This document shows, in pieces, positions 33,097 to 43,832 of a stretch of DNA of 64,000 nucleotides. Position 1 is the stretch's first letter, and every line of letters begins with the position of its first letter. Origin of the DNA: JAJPIG01 sp035531675 (lineage in GTDB: Bacteria; Desulfobacterota; Binatia; Binatales; Binataceae). The DNA lies in assembly GCA_035531675.1 (NCBI GenBank), contig DATKSL010000031.1, forward strand, positions 37,928-101,927. The letters are read 5' to 3'. A program made the position numbers and the translations under genes. The notes under the pieces were generated by a model, which was not told the DNA's origin, made no database searches, and worked only from the letters and a program-made list of their open reading frames with translations.

Positions 33097-34749
33097 GTGG
33101 CCTCCTTCCTCGTTTTCGCCGAACTATGCCAGGCGCTTAGTCAGACCCAGAGCCGGCTCCAGATGGCCGAGCTGGTGGGCGATTTCCTGGCCACCCTGGA
33201 TGCCGCCGAAGCGGTAATCGCGGCGCGCTTCACGGTCGGGCGCGCGATTGCGCAGGGTGACGAAAGCCGGCTCAAGGTCTCGGGCCGCGCGATCTGGAAG
33301 ATCGTGGCCGCGATGACCGGAGCGGCCGACCAGGGCGAGGAGATCTTCGCCGCGGCGACCGATTTCGGCGAAGCGATCGAAATTGCGATGCGCCTGCGCG
33401 CCGACGAGCCGCCGCCGACCCTGACCATCGCCGAGGTCGAGCGACGCTTCACCGCCATCGCCACGATCGAGGGCCGCCAATCGCGCGCCCGCAAGCTCGA
33501 GGCGATGCGCGAGCTGCTGGCGCTCGCCACCGCGCTCGAAGCCAAGTATCTAACCAAGATTCTGATCGGCGAGATGCGTCACGGCGTCAGCGAAGGGCTG
33601 ATGCTCGAAGCGATCGCCAGGATGGCGGCGCGGCCGGTCGCGGAAGTCCGCCGGCTGCATATGCTGGAGGGCGACCTCGGCCGCGTGGTCGGAATCCTGC
33701 GCGGTGCGGCGCCCGCCGCGGCTGAGCGGCGCGAAAGCGTCCGCCCGCTCAAGCCGATGCTCGCGCATCCGGTGCGCGACGTGGCCGCAGCGTTCACGGC
33801 GCTCGGGCCGGAGCTGGCGCTCGAACACAAGCTCGACGGCGCGCGCGTCCAGATCCATTGCCTGCGCGACGGCGTGCGGATCTTCTCGCGCCGCCTCAAC
33901 GAGATCACGCCGAGCCTGCCCGAAGTGGTTTCGGCGGCGAGCCCGCTCATCGAGCGCGGTGCAATTTTCGACGGCGAGGTGATCGCGGTCGATGGCGGCG
34001 GCCGGCCGCTGGCTTTCCAGGAGCTGATGCGCCGCTGGCGCCGCGTCCGCGAGGTCGCGCGTCTGCAAGCCGAGCAGCCGGTCAAACTGTTTCTGTTCGA
34101 CCTGCTGGCGCTCGATGGCACGCTGCTGATCGATCGCCCGTACACGGAGCGGTTCGCGCGGCTGAGCGAAGTCGCCGCCGGCGCCGGCCTCGAACTGGTC
34201 GGGCGTATCGTGCCGGCCTCGCTGGCCGAGGGCGAGCGCTTTTTTGAAGCGGCGATCACCGCCGGCCATGAAGGCGTGATGGCGAAGTCGCTCGGGAGCC
34301 ATTACACGCCCGGCGTGCGGGGGCGCGGATGGCTCAAGATCAAACGGGCCAGGACCCTCGACCTGGTGATCGTCGCCGCCGAATGGGGCTACGGACGGCG
34401 GCACGGATGGCTATCGAATTACCACCTCGCGGCCCGTGACGAGCCGGGCGGCCGCTTCGCCGAAGTCGGCAAGACCTTCAAGGGGCTGACCGACGAACAG
34501 TTCCGCGAACTCACCGAACGTTTGCTGGCGCTCAAGATCGAGGAGACCGCCGGCGTGGTCGCAGTGCGGCCCGAGCTGGTGGTCGAGGTCGCCTACAGCG
34601 ATATTCAGCGCAGCCCGCAGTACGCGGACGGGATGGCGCTGCGGTTCGCGCGGATCGTGGCGATTCGCGACGACAAGAGCGCCGCCGAGGCCGATACCGT
34701 CGCGACGATGCGGGGCGAGTTCGAGCAGCAGGTGGTGAAGCCGCTGTAA
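33097..34749 (+). CDS. ATP-dependent DNA ligase
   Basis: The protein has 550 residues. An N-terminal helical DNA-binding domain (about 1-200) is followed by the nucleotidyltransferase core with the AMP-accepting lysine K245 in KLDGAR, 'FDGEVIA', 'GVMAKS' and 'WLKIKRA', and then an OB-fold C-terminus. This is the archaeal/LigB type, an accessory to the NAD-dependent replicative ligase in bacteria. GTG at 33097 (MASFLVFAEL) is preferred to TTG at 33061, since homologues begin with the '..FAEL...L..T.SR..M' helix. The nearby tag and nth genes are also repair genes but not operonic with it. Confidence 0.9.
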   Translation: MASFLVFAELCQALSQTQSRLQMAELVGDFLATLDAAEAVIAARFTVGRAIAQGDESRLKVSGRAIWKIVAAMTGAADQGEEIFAAATDFGEAIEIAMRLRADEPPPTLTIAEVERRFTAIATIEGRQSRARKLEAMRELLALATALEAKYLTKILIGEMRHGVSEGLMLEAIARMAARPVAEVRRLHMLEGDLGRVVGILRGAAPAAAERRESVRPLKPMLAHPVRDVAAAFTALGPELALEHKLDGARVQIHCLRDGVRIFSRRLNEITPSLPEVVSAASPLIERGAIFDGEVIAVDGGGRPLAFQELMRRWRRVREVARLQAEQPVKLFLFDLLALDGTLLIDRPYTERFARLSEVAAGAGLELVGRIVPASLAEGERFFEAAITAGHEGVMAKSLGSHYTPGVRGRGWLKIKRARTLDLVIVAAEWGYGRRHGWLSNYHLAARDEPGGRFAEVGKTFKGLTDEQFRELTERLLALKIEETAGVVAVRPELVVEVAYSDIQRSPQYADGMALRFARIVAIRDDKSAAEADTVATMRGEFEQQVVKPL

Positions 34750-34760
34750 GGCGGCGCGCT

Positions 34761-37373
34761 TCAGTAGGTCAGCCGGCGGACCAGCGCCTCGGCGATCAGC
34801 AGCAGCATCGCGGCGACGATAAAGTAGGCGCTGAGCGATACGCGATGCTCGAAGGTCGGGCGGCTCATCCCGACTTCATCGGGCGAAGGATTCAGACGGC
34901 CGTTGGTCGCGGTCGCCAGGGTCTCGAGCAGACCGTAGTTGGGCTCCGGCCGCGGCAGTTCAGCGTCCACCGCGGGACTGACCGCATAGGCCAGCGGCGG
35001 CAGCACCTGCGCCTTGGCGCCGAGCGATTTGAGCGCGATGTGATAGGTGCCCGGATGGGCGGCTTCGATGCTCCCAGCCAGCTCGCCCGGCACGTTCTGA
35101 GTGAGCAGCGCCTGGACCTTGCTGCCGTCGGGCCGCGTAACGGTCGCGGTCAGCATGTCGGGCGTGCGATGGCCGGGGGCGGTATCGTAGTCGACCAGCC
35201 GCAGGTTGATGCGGCCGTTGTCGTAGCCCAGCGCGGCGGCGAATTGCTGCTCGGTGGGCGGCACCGGCGGCGTCATCCAGCCGAGCAGCCGATCCCATAG
35301 CGGCACGAAGAAATCGTTGCGAATCCATGAGCCGGACCAGCGCCCGCTCGCGTCGGTGGTAATCGCCAGCGCCTTGCCCGCGCCATAGCGCCAGCTCGCG
35401 ATCAGCGGCTCCTGGCTGCCCTGGCGAGTGACATAGAGACTTAACGTCGCGCGCGGCTTGAGCTGGGTCGAGACGAAGCCCAGGATCGGCGGCAACTGTC
35501 GCGCCGCGAGCTCCTTGAGCAGCGGGTCGGGGCGCACGGCGTGCGGGACGAACTGCTTCTCGACCATCGTGGCCTCGCCGCCATGCTGTTTGACGTCGTT
35601 CAGAAAGATGCGCGGCAGGCTGGCGGCGCTGTCGGTCTGATAAAAACCGCCGCCGCCGTAGTGGCTGATGGCCTGCAGAAGTTGCACGTTGGCCTCGGTG
35701 CCGACCGCGATGGTCGAGACTGAGATGTCGCCGTCGTGATGCATGCTGGCGACCAGATCGTAGTACATCACGGCGCTGCCGCCGGTCTCGCCGTCGGTCA
35801 GGATGACGACGTGGCGGGTCGAAGCGGTACTGGCGGCGAGCATGCGCTGGGCCTGCTCGATCGCCGGCAGCAGGTAGGTGGTGCCCTGGGCGCGCAAGCG
35901 ATCGATCATCTGGTCAAAGTAGGGGCGTGCCTTGGCCAGGGTTTCGAGCGGTACGACCACGAACGGCTGCGAGTCAAAACCGATGACCGCGATCAGATCG
36001 TTATTGCCCATGGTTTTGAGCACGGTGCGAGCGGCCGCCTTGGCGTATTCGAGTTTGTCATTGCGGCCCATCGAACCGGATTTATCGATAATCAGCACCA
36101 GCGCGCGCTGGCGTTGGCGATGCTGCGGCGGCTTCATGATCACCGGCATCGCCGCCGCCACCGGACTGCCCTCATAGCCGCCCAGCCCGAAGCTCTGATC
36201 GCCGCCGATCATCGCCAGCGAGCCGCCGCCCGAGACGTAACGGACCAGCGCCTGCTGGGCCGCCGCCGTGAGCCGCGCACGCGGCACGTTGTTGAGCAGG
36301 ATCGCCTCGTAGTCCTTCAAGTTGGTGTTGCCGTACTGGCCCGAGGCCAGCACCACGACCTCGGGCTCCAGCCCGATGCGCTTGACCACGGTTTGAAGAT
36401 AGCTCGCATCGCGCATGCTGTCGGTCAGGATCAAAACTTTGTGGCGCGCGCCGATGCCGACGAAACCCTCTCGCGAGTCGTTCTCCTCGTAGCGATCGAG
36501 CGCCGGGTTGGCCGGCTTGAAGATCGCGCGATAGGCGACCAGCCCCGACTTGCTTGGCGCGACGCTGAAATCGAACCGCTCCTGACCGGGTACCAGCGTG
36601 ACGGCGCGCTGCTGCAGGAGCTTGTTGTCCTCGTAGAGCGCGATGGTGCCGGCAGCCGGCGCGCCACCCAGGTTGGTCATCGTGACGCCCAGCGCAAACG
36701 GCGCCGCCTTCGCCATCGCGGGCGGCAGGCTGAGTTCGGTCATCGCGACGTCGGGAACCTTGCCGGCGCCGGGCGGGGTGAAGATATCGAGTTTGATATG
36801 GGCGGCGTTGAGCGCGCCGATAACGCGGGTGGCGTCGCCGCGAGTCTCCCAGCCGTCGGTTATCAGCACCACCCGGCCGTTGCGCACCGCCGGGTCGGCG
36901 GCCAGGCGCTCGAGCGCGCGCTCGAGGTCGGTGGCCTGCGGATTACATTGTGCACACGGCGTCGCTTTCGAGAGCTCGGCGATCACCTTGCCGGCGCTCA
37001 CCGCGACCGGATCGGCGCCGAAGATCCAGGCCGGGTCGCCCGGCGCCAGTTTGAATCCGTCGCGCAGCAGGCTGGCGCTCCAGCCGCGCATCGCGTCCGT
37101 CATGCTGGCCGACATATCGACCATCACCGGCCGGGTTTTGCCGATCGAATGGGTGACGGTTTGGGGATCGGCGAGCGCTATCACGAACAAGCCGAGCACC
37201 ATCCCACGCAGCAGCGGACCGCCGACGCGGCGAATGGTCTCGACCCGCAACAGTGACCAGATCAGCACCGCGCCGACCGCGAACATCAGGTAGAAGGCGC
37301 CGGGATGCGTGAACTGGAGATTCTCCAGGTACGGCTGCAGGCCGGCCGGTATCAGATGGGCGGCGAGCTTCAT
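34761..37373 (-). CDS. Cluster B gene 5: double-VWA membrane protein with glutamine-amidotransferase-like domain
   Basis: The protein has 870 residues. The layout equals cluster A gene 5: two N-terminal helices (about 26-42, 54-68), first VWA domain at D86 (DMSAS, QATD, LITDG), a linker, an amidotransferase-like domain (about 310-420), second VWA domain at D430 (DKSGS, GTTY, LTDG) and a C-terminal helix (about 847-865). Unlike cluster A it has a CxxC pair, C140 and C143, inserted just before the metal-site Thr of VWA 1. Both metal sites look complete. Its start overlaps the stop of the BatA-like gene (ATGA). Confidence 0.85.
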   Translation of the reverse strand: MKLAAHLIPAGLQPYLENLQFTHPGAFYLMFAVGAVLIWSLLRVETIRRVGGPLLRGMVLGLFVIALADPQTVTHSIGKTRPVMVDMSASMTDAMRGWSASLLRDGFKLAPGDPAWIFGADPVAVSAGKVIAELSKATPCAQCNPQATDLERALERLAADPAVRNGRVVLITDGWETRGDATRVIGALNAAHIKLDIFTPPGAGKVPDVAMTELSLPPAMAKAAPFALGVTMTNLGGAPAAGTIALYEDNKLLQQRAVTLVPGQERFDFSVAPSKSGLVAYRAIFKPANPALDRYEENDSREGFVGIGARHKVLILTDSMRDASYLQTVVKRIGLEPEVVVLASGQYGNTNLKDYEAILLNNVPRARLTAAAQQALVRYVSGGGSLAMIGGDQSFGLGGYEGSPVAAAMPVIMKPPQHRQRQRALVLIIDKSGSMGRNDKLEYAKAAARTVLKTMGNNDLIAVIGFDSQPFVVVPLETLAKARPYFDQMIDRLRAQGTTYLLPAIEQAQRMLAASTASTRHVVILTDGETGGSAVMYYDLVASMHHDGDISVSTIAVGTEANVQLLQAISHYGGGGFYQTDSAASLPRIFLNDVKQHGGEATMVEKQFVPHAVRPDPLLKELAARQLPPILGFVSTQLKPRATLSLYVTRQGSQEPLIASWRYGAGKALAITTDASGRWSGSWIRNDFFVPLWDRLLGWMTPPVPPTEQQFAAALGYDNGRINLRLVDYDTAPGHRTPDMLTATVTRPDGSKVQALLTQNVPGELAGSIEAAHPGTYHIALKSLGAKAQVLPPLAYAVSPAVDAELPRPEPNYGLLETLATATNGRLNPSPDEVGMSRPTFEHRVSLSAYFIVAAMLLLIAEALVRRLTY

Positions 37374-39181
37374 GACGCCGCCATCGGCGCGCGGCGGCGC
37401 CGGTAGATTACGACCGCCTCGAGCATCGCCAGCACCAGGATCGCATCGAGCAGATCCGCGGTCAGCGGGGCCTTGTCGACCGACAGCGTTTGCGCGAACC
37501 CGCCGCCGCCGGGGCCTTCGAGATGCAGCCGCGGCGCGTGGGCCAGGTCGGAGACGCCGAGATCGTCGAGATTCACCGCCCGCAGATTCTTCTCGCCACC
37601 CGCGCTGACCAGCTGGTAGACGCCCTGGGCAGCGGTATCAGTGAACACCGTCCCGGCGGTCACGTCGATGGCACTGCCCGACGGCAGCACGATGCGCTCG
37701 ATCCCCGCTGGTACCTGCCAGGGCTGGCCGGTGCGCAAGCCGCCGCTCTCCGAGCCGAGCCCGGCCAGGTAACTCAGCATGTTCAGCGTCAGGATCGACA
37801 TCGGCAGGTTCTTCCGTCCCAGGTACGGGAAGGGATTGAAGCCGGTGGCGACGAAGCGATGGCCGTTGCGCACCCCGCGCATCACCAACGCTCCCGACGG
37901 ACCGGTCGCCACCGGCTTCATCCATCGATGTACGCCGAAGAACTCGCCGAGGCGCGGATTCAGCAGGCGAAAGTTGACCGCGTCGGTCAGCGGGTCGGTG
38001 GTGTTCCAGCCGGTGATCGAGAGGCGCGCGGCGGGCCGGATGGTGAAGCCGAAAACCGGGTCGTCCGGCGGCGGCATCACCAGCAGCGTGTTGACGCCGG
38101 GCAGCTCCTTGGGCACGGCGTACTCGAAAATCGCGACATCGGCGCTGGTCAGATCCTGGGGCGTATAGGCGTCAGGCCGGCGCGTGATGACCTTCACGCC
38201 GGGGAGCCGGTCGAGCCCCTTCGCATCGCCAGGCGCCGGACTCACGAACAACACCGAGATCGCCCGCACCGCGCCGGCCGTCGCCCAGGCCGTGTTATCG
38301 AGCGGGAAGCCGTCGGCCGGTTCGAGCTGGGCCTTGTAGACCTCGGCCGTGCGCAGCGAGGGGAAGTCGAGCGCGCCGATTTCGTCGGCCGCCAGATGAG
38401 TCTCGGCACGCGCCAGCACGGTTTTTCCGGCGCTGACCGTGACCGTGAAGGTCTGCGGCGCGGGGCCGAAATTCGCCACCGCGACATGCGCATGCAAGGT
38501 CGGCGAGGCGAACGACTCGCGCCGCAGCGTGAAGCTGCCGAGCGCGCCATTGGCCAGCGGCGCATCGAAGGGCCGCGCGACCAGGCGCGGCGGGGTGGGC
38601 TGCGCCACCGCGTAGGCGCCCGCGTAGTAGACGCCGTTGAGGCGGCGGTCGGCGAGCAGCCCGGTCATCAGATCCTTGAGCGCGCCCGGATCGCTCGAGG
38701 CATCGGTGACGTTGACCGCGGCCAGCGCGCGGCGCGCCGCGGCGAACGAGCTCAGCGGCGCGGCCAGTTGATGCGGTTGCGGGGCGCTTACGTAGACCGT
38801 TACGCGGGCCGGGAAGTGCTGTTCGCCCAGCAGTTGCCGGAGATGGGCGACGGCGGCGACGAAGCGCGTCGAGCCGTCGGGCGTGCGGGCCTGCATCGCC
38901 GCCGAGTTATCCAGCACCACCGCGAAATTCTGATCGCGATGGACCACGTAAGGACCCGCCGCGGCCAGCACCGCGAGGCACAGGATCAGCAGCTCGACGA
39001 AGAACAGCCAGTCCAGCCACGGCCGTCCGCCGAAGCGTTTGCTATGGGTAGCGCCGAGCGCCCGGTAAGCCATCACGCTCGAAATCCGCACCCGGCGCGG
39101 CCGCTCGCGAGTGAGATAGGCGACCAGCAGCAGCGGCGTCAGGGCGAACAGCGCCAGCGCGCCCGGGTAGAAGAATCCCAT
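37370..39181 (-). CDS. Cluster B gene 4: BatA-like membrane protein with VWA domain
   Basis: This 603-residue protein has the BatA-type N-terminal pair of helices (about 8-22 and 56-75), then a VWA domain beginning at D91 (DNSAA; the third metal residue is Ala instead of Ser). A long beta-rich region and a C-terminal hydrophobic helix close to residue 580 follow. ATG at 39181 is preferred over GTG at 39190 because the start then matches cluster A (MGF..P). The MIDAS site is half degraded, between a normal one and the fully degraded one in cluster A. Confidence 0.8.
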   Translation of the reverse strand: MGFFYPGALALFALTPLLLVAYLTRERPRRVRISSVMAYRALGATHSKRFGGRPWLDWLFFVELLILCLAVLAAAGPYVVHRDQNFAVVLDNSAAMQARTPDGSTRFVAAVAHLRQLLGEQHFPARVTVYVSAPQPHQLAAPLSSFAAARRALAAVNVTDASSDPGALKDLMTGLLADRRLNGVYYAGAYAVAQPTPPRLVARPFDAPLANGALGSFTLRRESFASPTLHAHVAVANFGPAPQTFTVTVSAGKTVLARAETHLAADEIGALDFPSLRTAEVYKAQLEPADGFPLDNTAWATAGAVRAISVLFVSPAPGDAKGLDRLPGVKVITRRPDAYTPQDLTSADVAIFEYAVPKELPGVNTLLVMPPPDDPVFGFTIRPAARLSITGWNTTDPLTDAVNFRLLNPRLGEFFGVHRWMKPVATGPSGALVMRGVRNGHRFVATGFNPFPYLGRKNLPMSILTLNMLSYLAGLGSESGGLRTGQPWQVPAGIERIVLPSGSAIDVTAGTVFTDTAAQGVYQLVSAGGEKNLRAVNLDDLGVSDLAHAPRLHLEGPGGGGFAQTLSVDKAPLTADLLDAILVLAMLEAVVIYRRRRAPMAAS

Positions 39182-39191
39182 CGCCGGCACG

Positions 39192-40091
39192 TCAATGAAC
39201 CAGGCCCAGCTCGCTCACCGCGCGCAGGAAAAATTCGTGGAAATCGGTGCCGGTGACATACAACACGTAATGCAGCCCGTTGCGAAAGCAGAAGGTCTTT
39301 ATCTCGCGCGACAGGCGCAGCATGCTCTGATGATGCTGTTCGCGTTCGCGCGCGCCGACCACGACCCGCACCGACTCGCCGCTCTCCGCGTCGACCAGCT
39401 CGACGTCGCCGTCGAGCCCCGAGCCGTCGAGCTCGCCGCGGCCGAGGATCTGCACGGCGGTCACGTCCATGTTGGCGGCGGTGAACAGGCCCAGCCCACG
39501 CGTCACCGAGTTGGGCATCATCAGGTAGTCGGAAATCAAGAAGACCTTGCCGGCGCGCCGGATAGTAACCAGCTCGTTGGCCAAGGCGTGCGCGAGATCG
39601 AGCTGGCCGGCGGGTTTGACCGGCGCCAGCGAGCGCGCGAGATCGACGATTCGATGGCGTCCGAGCACCATCCCGGGCGCCGCCGGCACCCCGCTGCCCG
39701 CCAGCACGCGGATCATCACGCGGTCGCCCGAGGACAGCGCGACGTAGGCCAGCGCCAGCGCGGTGGCGATCGCCAGCTCGAACTTGCGGTCCGGCGCCGG
39801 CAAGCCCATCGAGGCGCTGGCATCGACGAAGATATAGGTCAGCAGATCCTCTTCTTCGGCAAACAGCTTGATGTAGAGCTTGTCGGTGCGGCCGTACAGG
39901 CCCCAATCGATGAAGCGGAAATCGTCGCCCAGCGAGTAGTGACGATAATCGTTGAACTCGAGCGAGGAGCCGCGCCGCGGCGACCGATGGCCGCCCTTGC
40001 CGAGCCCCGCATACTCGCGCCGGGTCTTGATGCGCAATTGCTCGAGACGGGCGAGAAAATCGGAGCTGAATTCCTGCGGCAGTCCGAGCAT
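39192..40091 (-). CDS. Cluster B gene 3: DUF58 domain protein
   Basis: This 299-residue protein has the DUF58 signature at about 55-72 ('GDDFRFIDWGLYGRTDKL') and a VWA-like domain starting D90 (DASAS). Compared with the cluster A paralogue it has the extra basic segment 'GHRSPRRGSS' (34-43) in front, a feature of many DUF58 proteins. It lies between the MoxR and BatA-like genes with gaps of 3 and 10 bp. It should be cytoplasmic and work with MoxR. Confidence 0.88.
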   Translation of the reverse strand: MLGLPQEFSSDFLARLEQLRIKTRREYAGLGKGGHRSPRRGSSLEFNDYRHYSLGDDFRFIDWGLYGRTDKLYIKLFAEEEDLLTYIFVDASASMGLPAPDRKFELAIATALALAYVALSSGDRVMIRVLAGSGVPAAPGMVLGRHRIVDLARSLAPVKPAGQLDLAHALANELVTIRRAGKVFLISDYLMMPNSVTRGLGLFTAANMDVTAVQILGRGELDGSGLDGDVELVDAESGESVRVVVGAREREQHHQSMLRLSREIKTFCFRNGLHYVLYVTGTDFHEFFLRAVSELGLVH

Positions 40092-40094
40092 CGG

Positions 40095-41111
<1,017 letters not shown>

Positions 41112-41127
41112 CCCTTCTCCTTCCTGG

Positions 41128-42720
41128 CTATCGAATCAGGTCGCGATAACGAGGCGGCACCAGTTGCTGCTCGTTGGGGGCGACCTCCAGCGGACGACTC
41201 TCGTTGAGCGGTACGTTGACGTAGGGGGTAGTGGCGCGCGGACCGCTCGTATCAAGCATCAACTTTCCGCCCTTGGCAGACGACGCGGCGATCGCCTCGG
41301 GCAGACGGAACAGTACGTAGCGCGCATCGCGGATCGCGATCTTCGGACCATGCTCGCCCGGCTGGTAGAAATGCTGGTAGGCGACCGATGCCGGGAACTC
41401 TCCGAGATGGGTATCGCCCCTGGTACCGCCCGGCGTGGTGCCGTTCTGATCGCCGGGCTTCGGGCCGTTCTGTTTCTGATCGCCGCCGGCGCCGGGCTGA
41501 TTCAGCTTGCCGCCCTTGCCGTTGTGGTCGGCCGAGGCCAGGCGCTTATTGCCGGTCTTGTCGGGCTTGTAGCCAGTGCCAGGCTGCTTGCCACCGGGCT
41601 GATTTTTGGGGCCGGGATTTTTCGCATGTTCGGCCTGGAGCTGGGCCTGCGCCTTTGCGATCTCATCCTGCAGCTTGGCGAGCTGCTGGTTGGTCTTCTG
41701 GTTCTGGCCCTGTTTGGGGCTGGCGTTAGCCTTCTGCTGCGAATTCTGATCGTTGCCCGAACCCTTGCCGCTGCCGCTCCCTGAGCCTTTGCCGGCGCCC
41801 TGGCCCTTGCCGGCGCCCTGGCTCTTGCCGCCGCCGCCGTTGCCATTGCCCGCGGCGCTTTTCGCCTCGCCGTTGGCGGTGCCGCTGCCGCTGGTCGACT
41901 TGCCGCTGTGATTTTTCGCCGACTGATTCTTAGGGGTTTTGCCGGGCGGCGGCGACTGCTTTTGCTTAGGCGGTGGTGGTTGCTGCTGCTGTTGTTTGAG
42001 CTGGTTGGTGAGATCGGCGAGCTGCTGGAGCTTTTGCTCGGTTGGAAGTTTGGAGCTCTCGACCCGTTCGGTCGCGGCGATAATCTCCTGCGCCGGGCCG
42101 TTGCCGGTTGCGGTATTGCTGATTTCGCGCGCCAGCTCGACCAGCTTGCGCGCCGCGAGCTGATCGGGCGTGACCCTGCGCACCATCGCCAGCGTGGCCA
42201 GCGCCACCAGCACCAGGGCGGCGGCGGTGAAGATCGAAGAGCGGCCGAGCGCTGCGCCCAGTTCGAAGCCGAACGCGCGCGCGGGATCGAACGAGGCCAG
42301 CAGGGTCGAGACCCGGCGCCATAGCACCGGGAAGAGCGCGCCGCGATCTGCGGCCGCGGGCTGCTGCGGATCGTTGAGCGCGGCCAGCGTCAGGACTTCC
42401 TGATGGCCGCCGACCGCATCGTCGACCTGCCCGGCGGCGGCCACGAAGTCGGTGCGGCGCCATGCGAGCCAGCCGCGGATCGCGCCCGCCCCCAGCATCG
42501 CGATTCCCGCCCCCAGCATCGCGATTCGCAACGCCACGCCATAATCGCCGGCCAGCTCATAGCCGAACCGTCCCCAGCTGGCCGTGCCGATCAGATTGAA
42601 CAGCCCGGCCAGCGCCAGCGCCGCCAGCGCCGGAACAATCCAATACGCGGCGGCGCGTGCGGCCGCGATTAGAGCGAGCCGCCGATGGGCCTCGCCGAGC
42701 AACTCAACCGGTTTCGTCAC
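41128..42720 (-). CDS. Cluster B gene 1: membrane protein with long low-complexity K/Q/G/N/S region
   Basis: This 530-residue protein has two N-terminal helices (about 23-45 and 62-84) and a third near 160-180. A Gln/Pro/Lys and Gly/Ser/Asn/Lys-rich region (about 235-420) contains repeated 'QGAGKG' units. A conserved-looking end (about 425-530) finishes 'LVPPRYRDLIR'. The layout and the final motif match cluster A gene 1. The low-complexity part is probably disordered and periplasmic or cytoplasmic. Helix 2 contains a perfect 21-bp tandem duplication. Confidence 0.72.
   Translation of the reverse strand: MTKPVELLGEAHRRLALIAAARAAAYWIVPALAALALAGLFNLIGTASWGRFGYELAGDYGVALRIAMLGAGIAMLGAGAIRGWLAWRRTDFVAAAGQVDDAVGGHQEVLTLAALNDPQQPAAADRGALFPVLWRRVSTLLASFDPARAFGFELGAALGRSSIFTAAALVLVALATLAMVRRVTPDQLAARKLVELAREISNTATGNGPAQEIIAATERVESSKLPTEQKLQQLADLTNQLKQQQQQPPPPKQKQSPPPGKTPKNQSAKNHSGKSTSGSGTANGEAKSAAGNGNGGGGKSQGAGKGQGAGKGSGSGSGKGSGNDQNSQQKANASPKQGQNQKTNQQLAKLQDEIAKAQAQLQAEHAKNPGPKNQPGGKQPGTGYKPDKTGNKRLASADHNGKGGKLNQPGAGGDQKQNGPKPGDQNGTTPGGTRGDTHLGEFPASVAYQHFYQPGEHGPKIAIRDARYVLFRLPEAIAASSAKGGKLMLDTSGPRATTPYVNVPLNESRPLEVAPNEQQLVPPRYRDLIR
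42485..42526. repeat. Perfect 21-bp tandem duplication inside a transmembrane-helix codon region
   Basis: Units 42485-42505 and 42506-42526 are identical. In the cluster B membrane protein they encode two copies of a seven-residue unit (AMLGAGI type) in the second helix. The duplication preserves frame and helix register. Confidence 0.9.
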
Positions 42721-42735
42721 AGTGGCGTTTATAAC

Positions 42736-43770
42736 CTATTTAGCGTGAGTTTCGAGGGGCGACGCGATCACCGCCGGCGGGTGTGATCCACGCTTCCTGA
42801 GGGCTGCGATCGCCCGGTCCTGCTCCTTTAACGTTCGTGAGAATACATGAGTTCCATCGCCCCGGGCGACAAAATACAGGTAATCGGTGCGCGCCGGATA
42901 GAGCACCGCCATAATCGACGACTCACCGGGATTGGCTATCGGTCCGGGTGGCAGCCCGACGAAGCCATAGGTGTTGAACTGCGAACTCCGGTGGACGGCG
43001 ATCGCCGCCGGCTCGTTGTCGCCCTGTGGATTATACTGGGCGGTGGGATCGGACTGAAGCGGCATGCCGATCCTCAGCCGGTTGTAAAACACGCTGGCGA
43101 CCACCGCGCGCTCGCCGGCCACGCGCGCCTCCTTCTCGACGATCGAGGCCAGGGTCACGACCTGGCGCGCATTCATGCGCAGCTCGAACATCCGCTGCTC
43201 GACGGCCGGCGTCATCAGCGCATAGAAGCGCTCGAGCATCTGCGCCACGATGGTCTCGGCGTCGGCGTGCGGCGAAAACCGGTAGGTGGCGGGGAAGAGA
43301 TAGCCCTCGGCGCCGAGCGGCGCCAGCCCCAGCGCTGCGATCAGCGGTCCGCGCCGCGCCTGGAACTCGAAATCAGGCGCGCATACCAGCCCGGCGCGCT
43401 CCAGCCGCTCGCCGATCTGGCGGACCGTCAGCCCCTCGGGAATCGTCACGATCGAAACCAGATAGTCGCCGCGCACCAGATGCCCCAGGACCTCGCCGAT
43501 CGCCTCGCCGCCCGCGAACTGGTAGTCGCCGGGCTTGACCGAGCGCGCCTGGCCGCTGAAATCCGCCCACACGATAAGCGCGATCGAACTGCGGACGACC
43601 CCCGCATGCTCGAGCTTGCGGGCGACGACGCGAAACGAATCGCCGCGGTTGATAGTCACGATCGCCGGCGCGGGAAATCGCGGCAGCGGCCGAAAGAGCA
43701 CGGCCCAGACCCCGAGCGCAGCGGCGCCGGCCAGCATTACAACCACAAGCGCGATGATGGCCGCCTTCAT
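42736..43770 (-). CDS. mltG: Endolytic murein transglycosylase MltG
   Basis: This 344-residue YceG/MltG protein has one N-terminal membrane helix (about 5-25), a LysM-like segment near 40-100, and a catalytic domain with E212 in 'SIVEKEA' and the family motifs 'SDPTAQY' and 'FNTYGFVGLPPGPI'. It cleaves nascent glycan strands and helps set their length. It is encoded between ruvX and cluster B, 15 bp before the first cluster B gene on the same strand, so cluster B may be co-transcribed with it. Confidence 0.92.
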   Translation of the reverse strand: MKAAIIALVVVMLAGAAALGVWAVLFRPLPRFPAPAIVTINRGDSFRVVARKLEHAGVVRSSIALIVWADFSGQARSVKPGDYQFAGGEAIGEVLGHLVRGDYLVSIVTIPEGLTVRQIGERLERAGLVCAPDFEFQARRGPLIAALGLAPLGAEGYLFPATYRFSPHADAETIVAQMLERFYALMTPAVEQRMFELRMNARQVVTLASIVEKEARVAGERAVVASVFYNRLRIGMPLQSDPTAQYNPQGDNEPAAIAVHRSSQFNTYGFVGLPPGPIANPGESSIMAVLYPARTDYLYFVARGDGTHVFSRTLKEQDRAIAALRKRGSHPPAVIASPLETHAK

Positions 43771-43832
43771 CGCCTATCAGCGTAGCGGCCCGCCGCGGCG
43801 ATGAGAAATCCCGCCCGCGATACGCGGGCTGC

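Noticed and set aside
42485..42526. CRISPR-like or VNTR array
   Set aside because: Only two units without spacers; it is an in-frame coding duplication.
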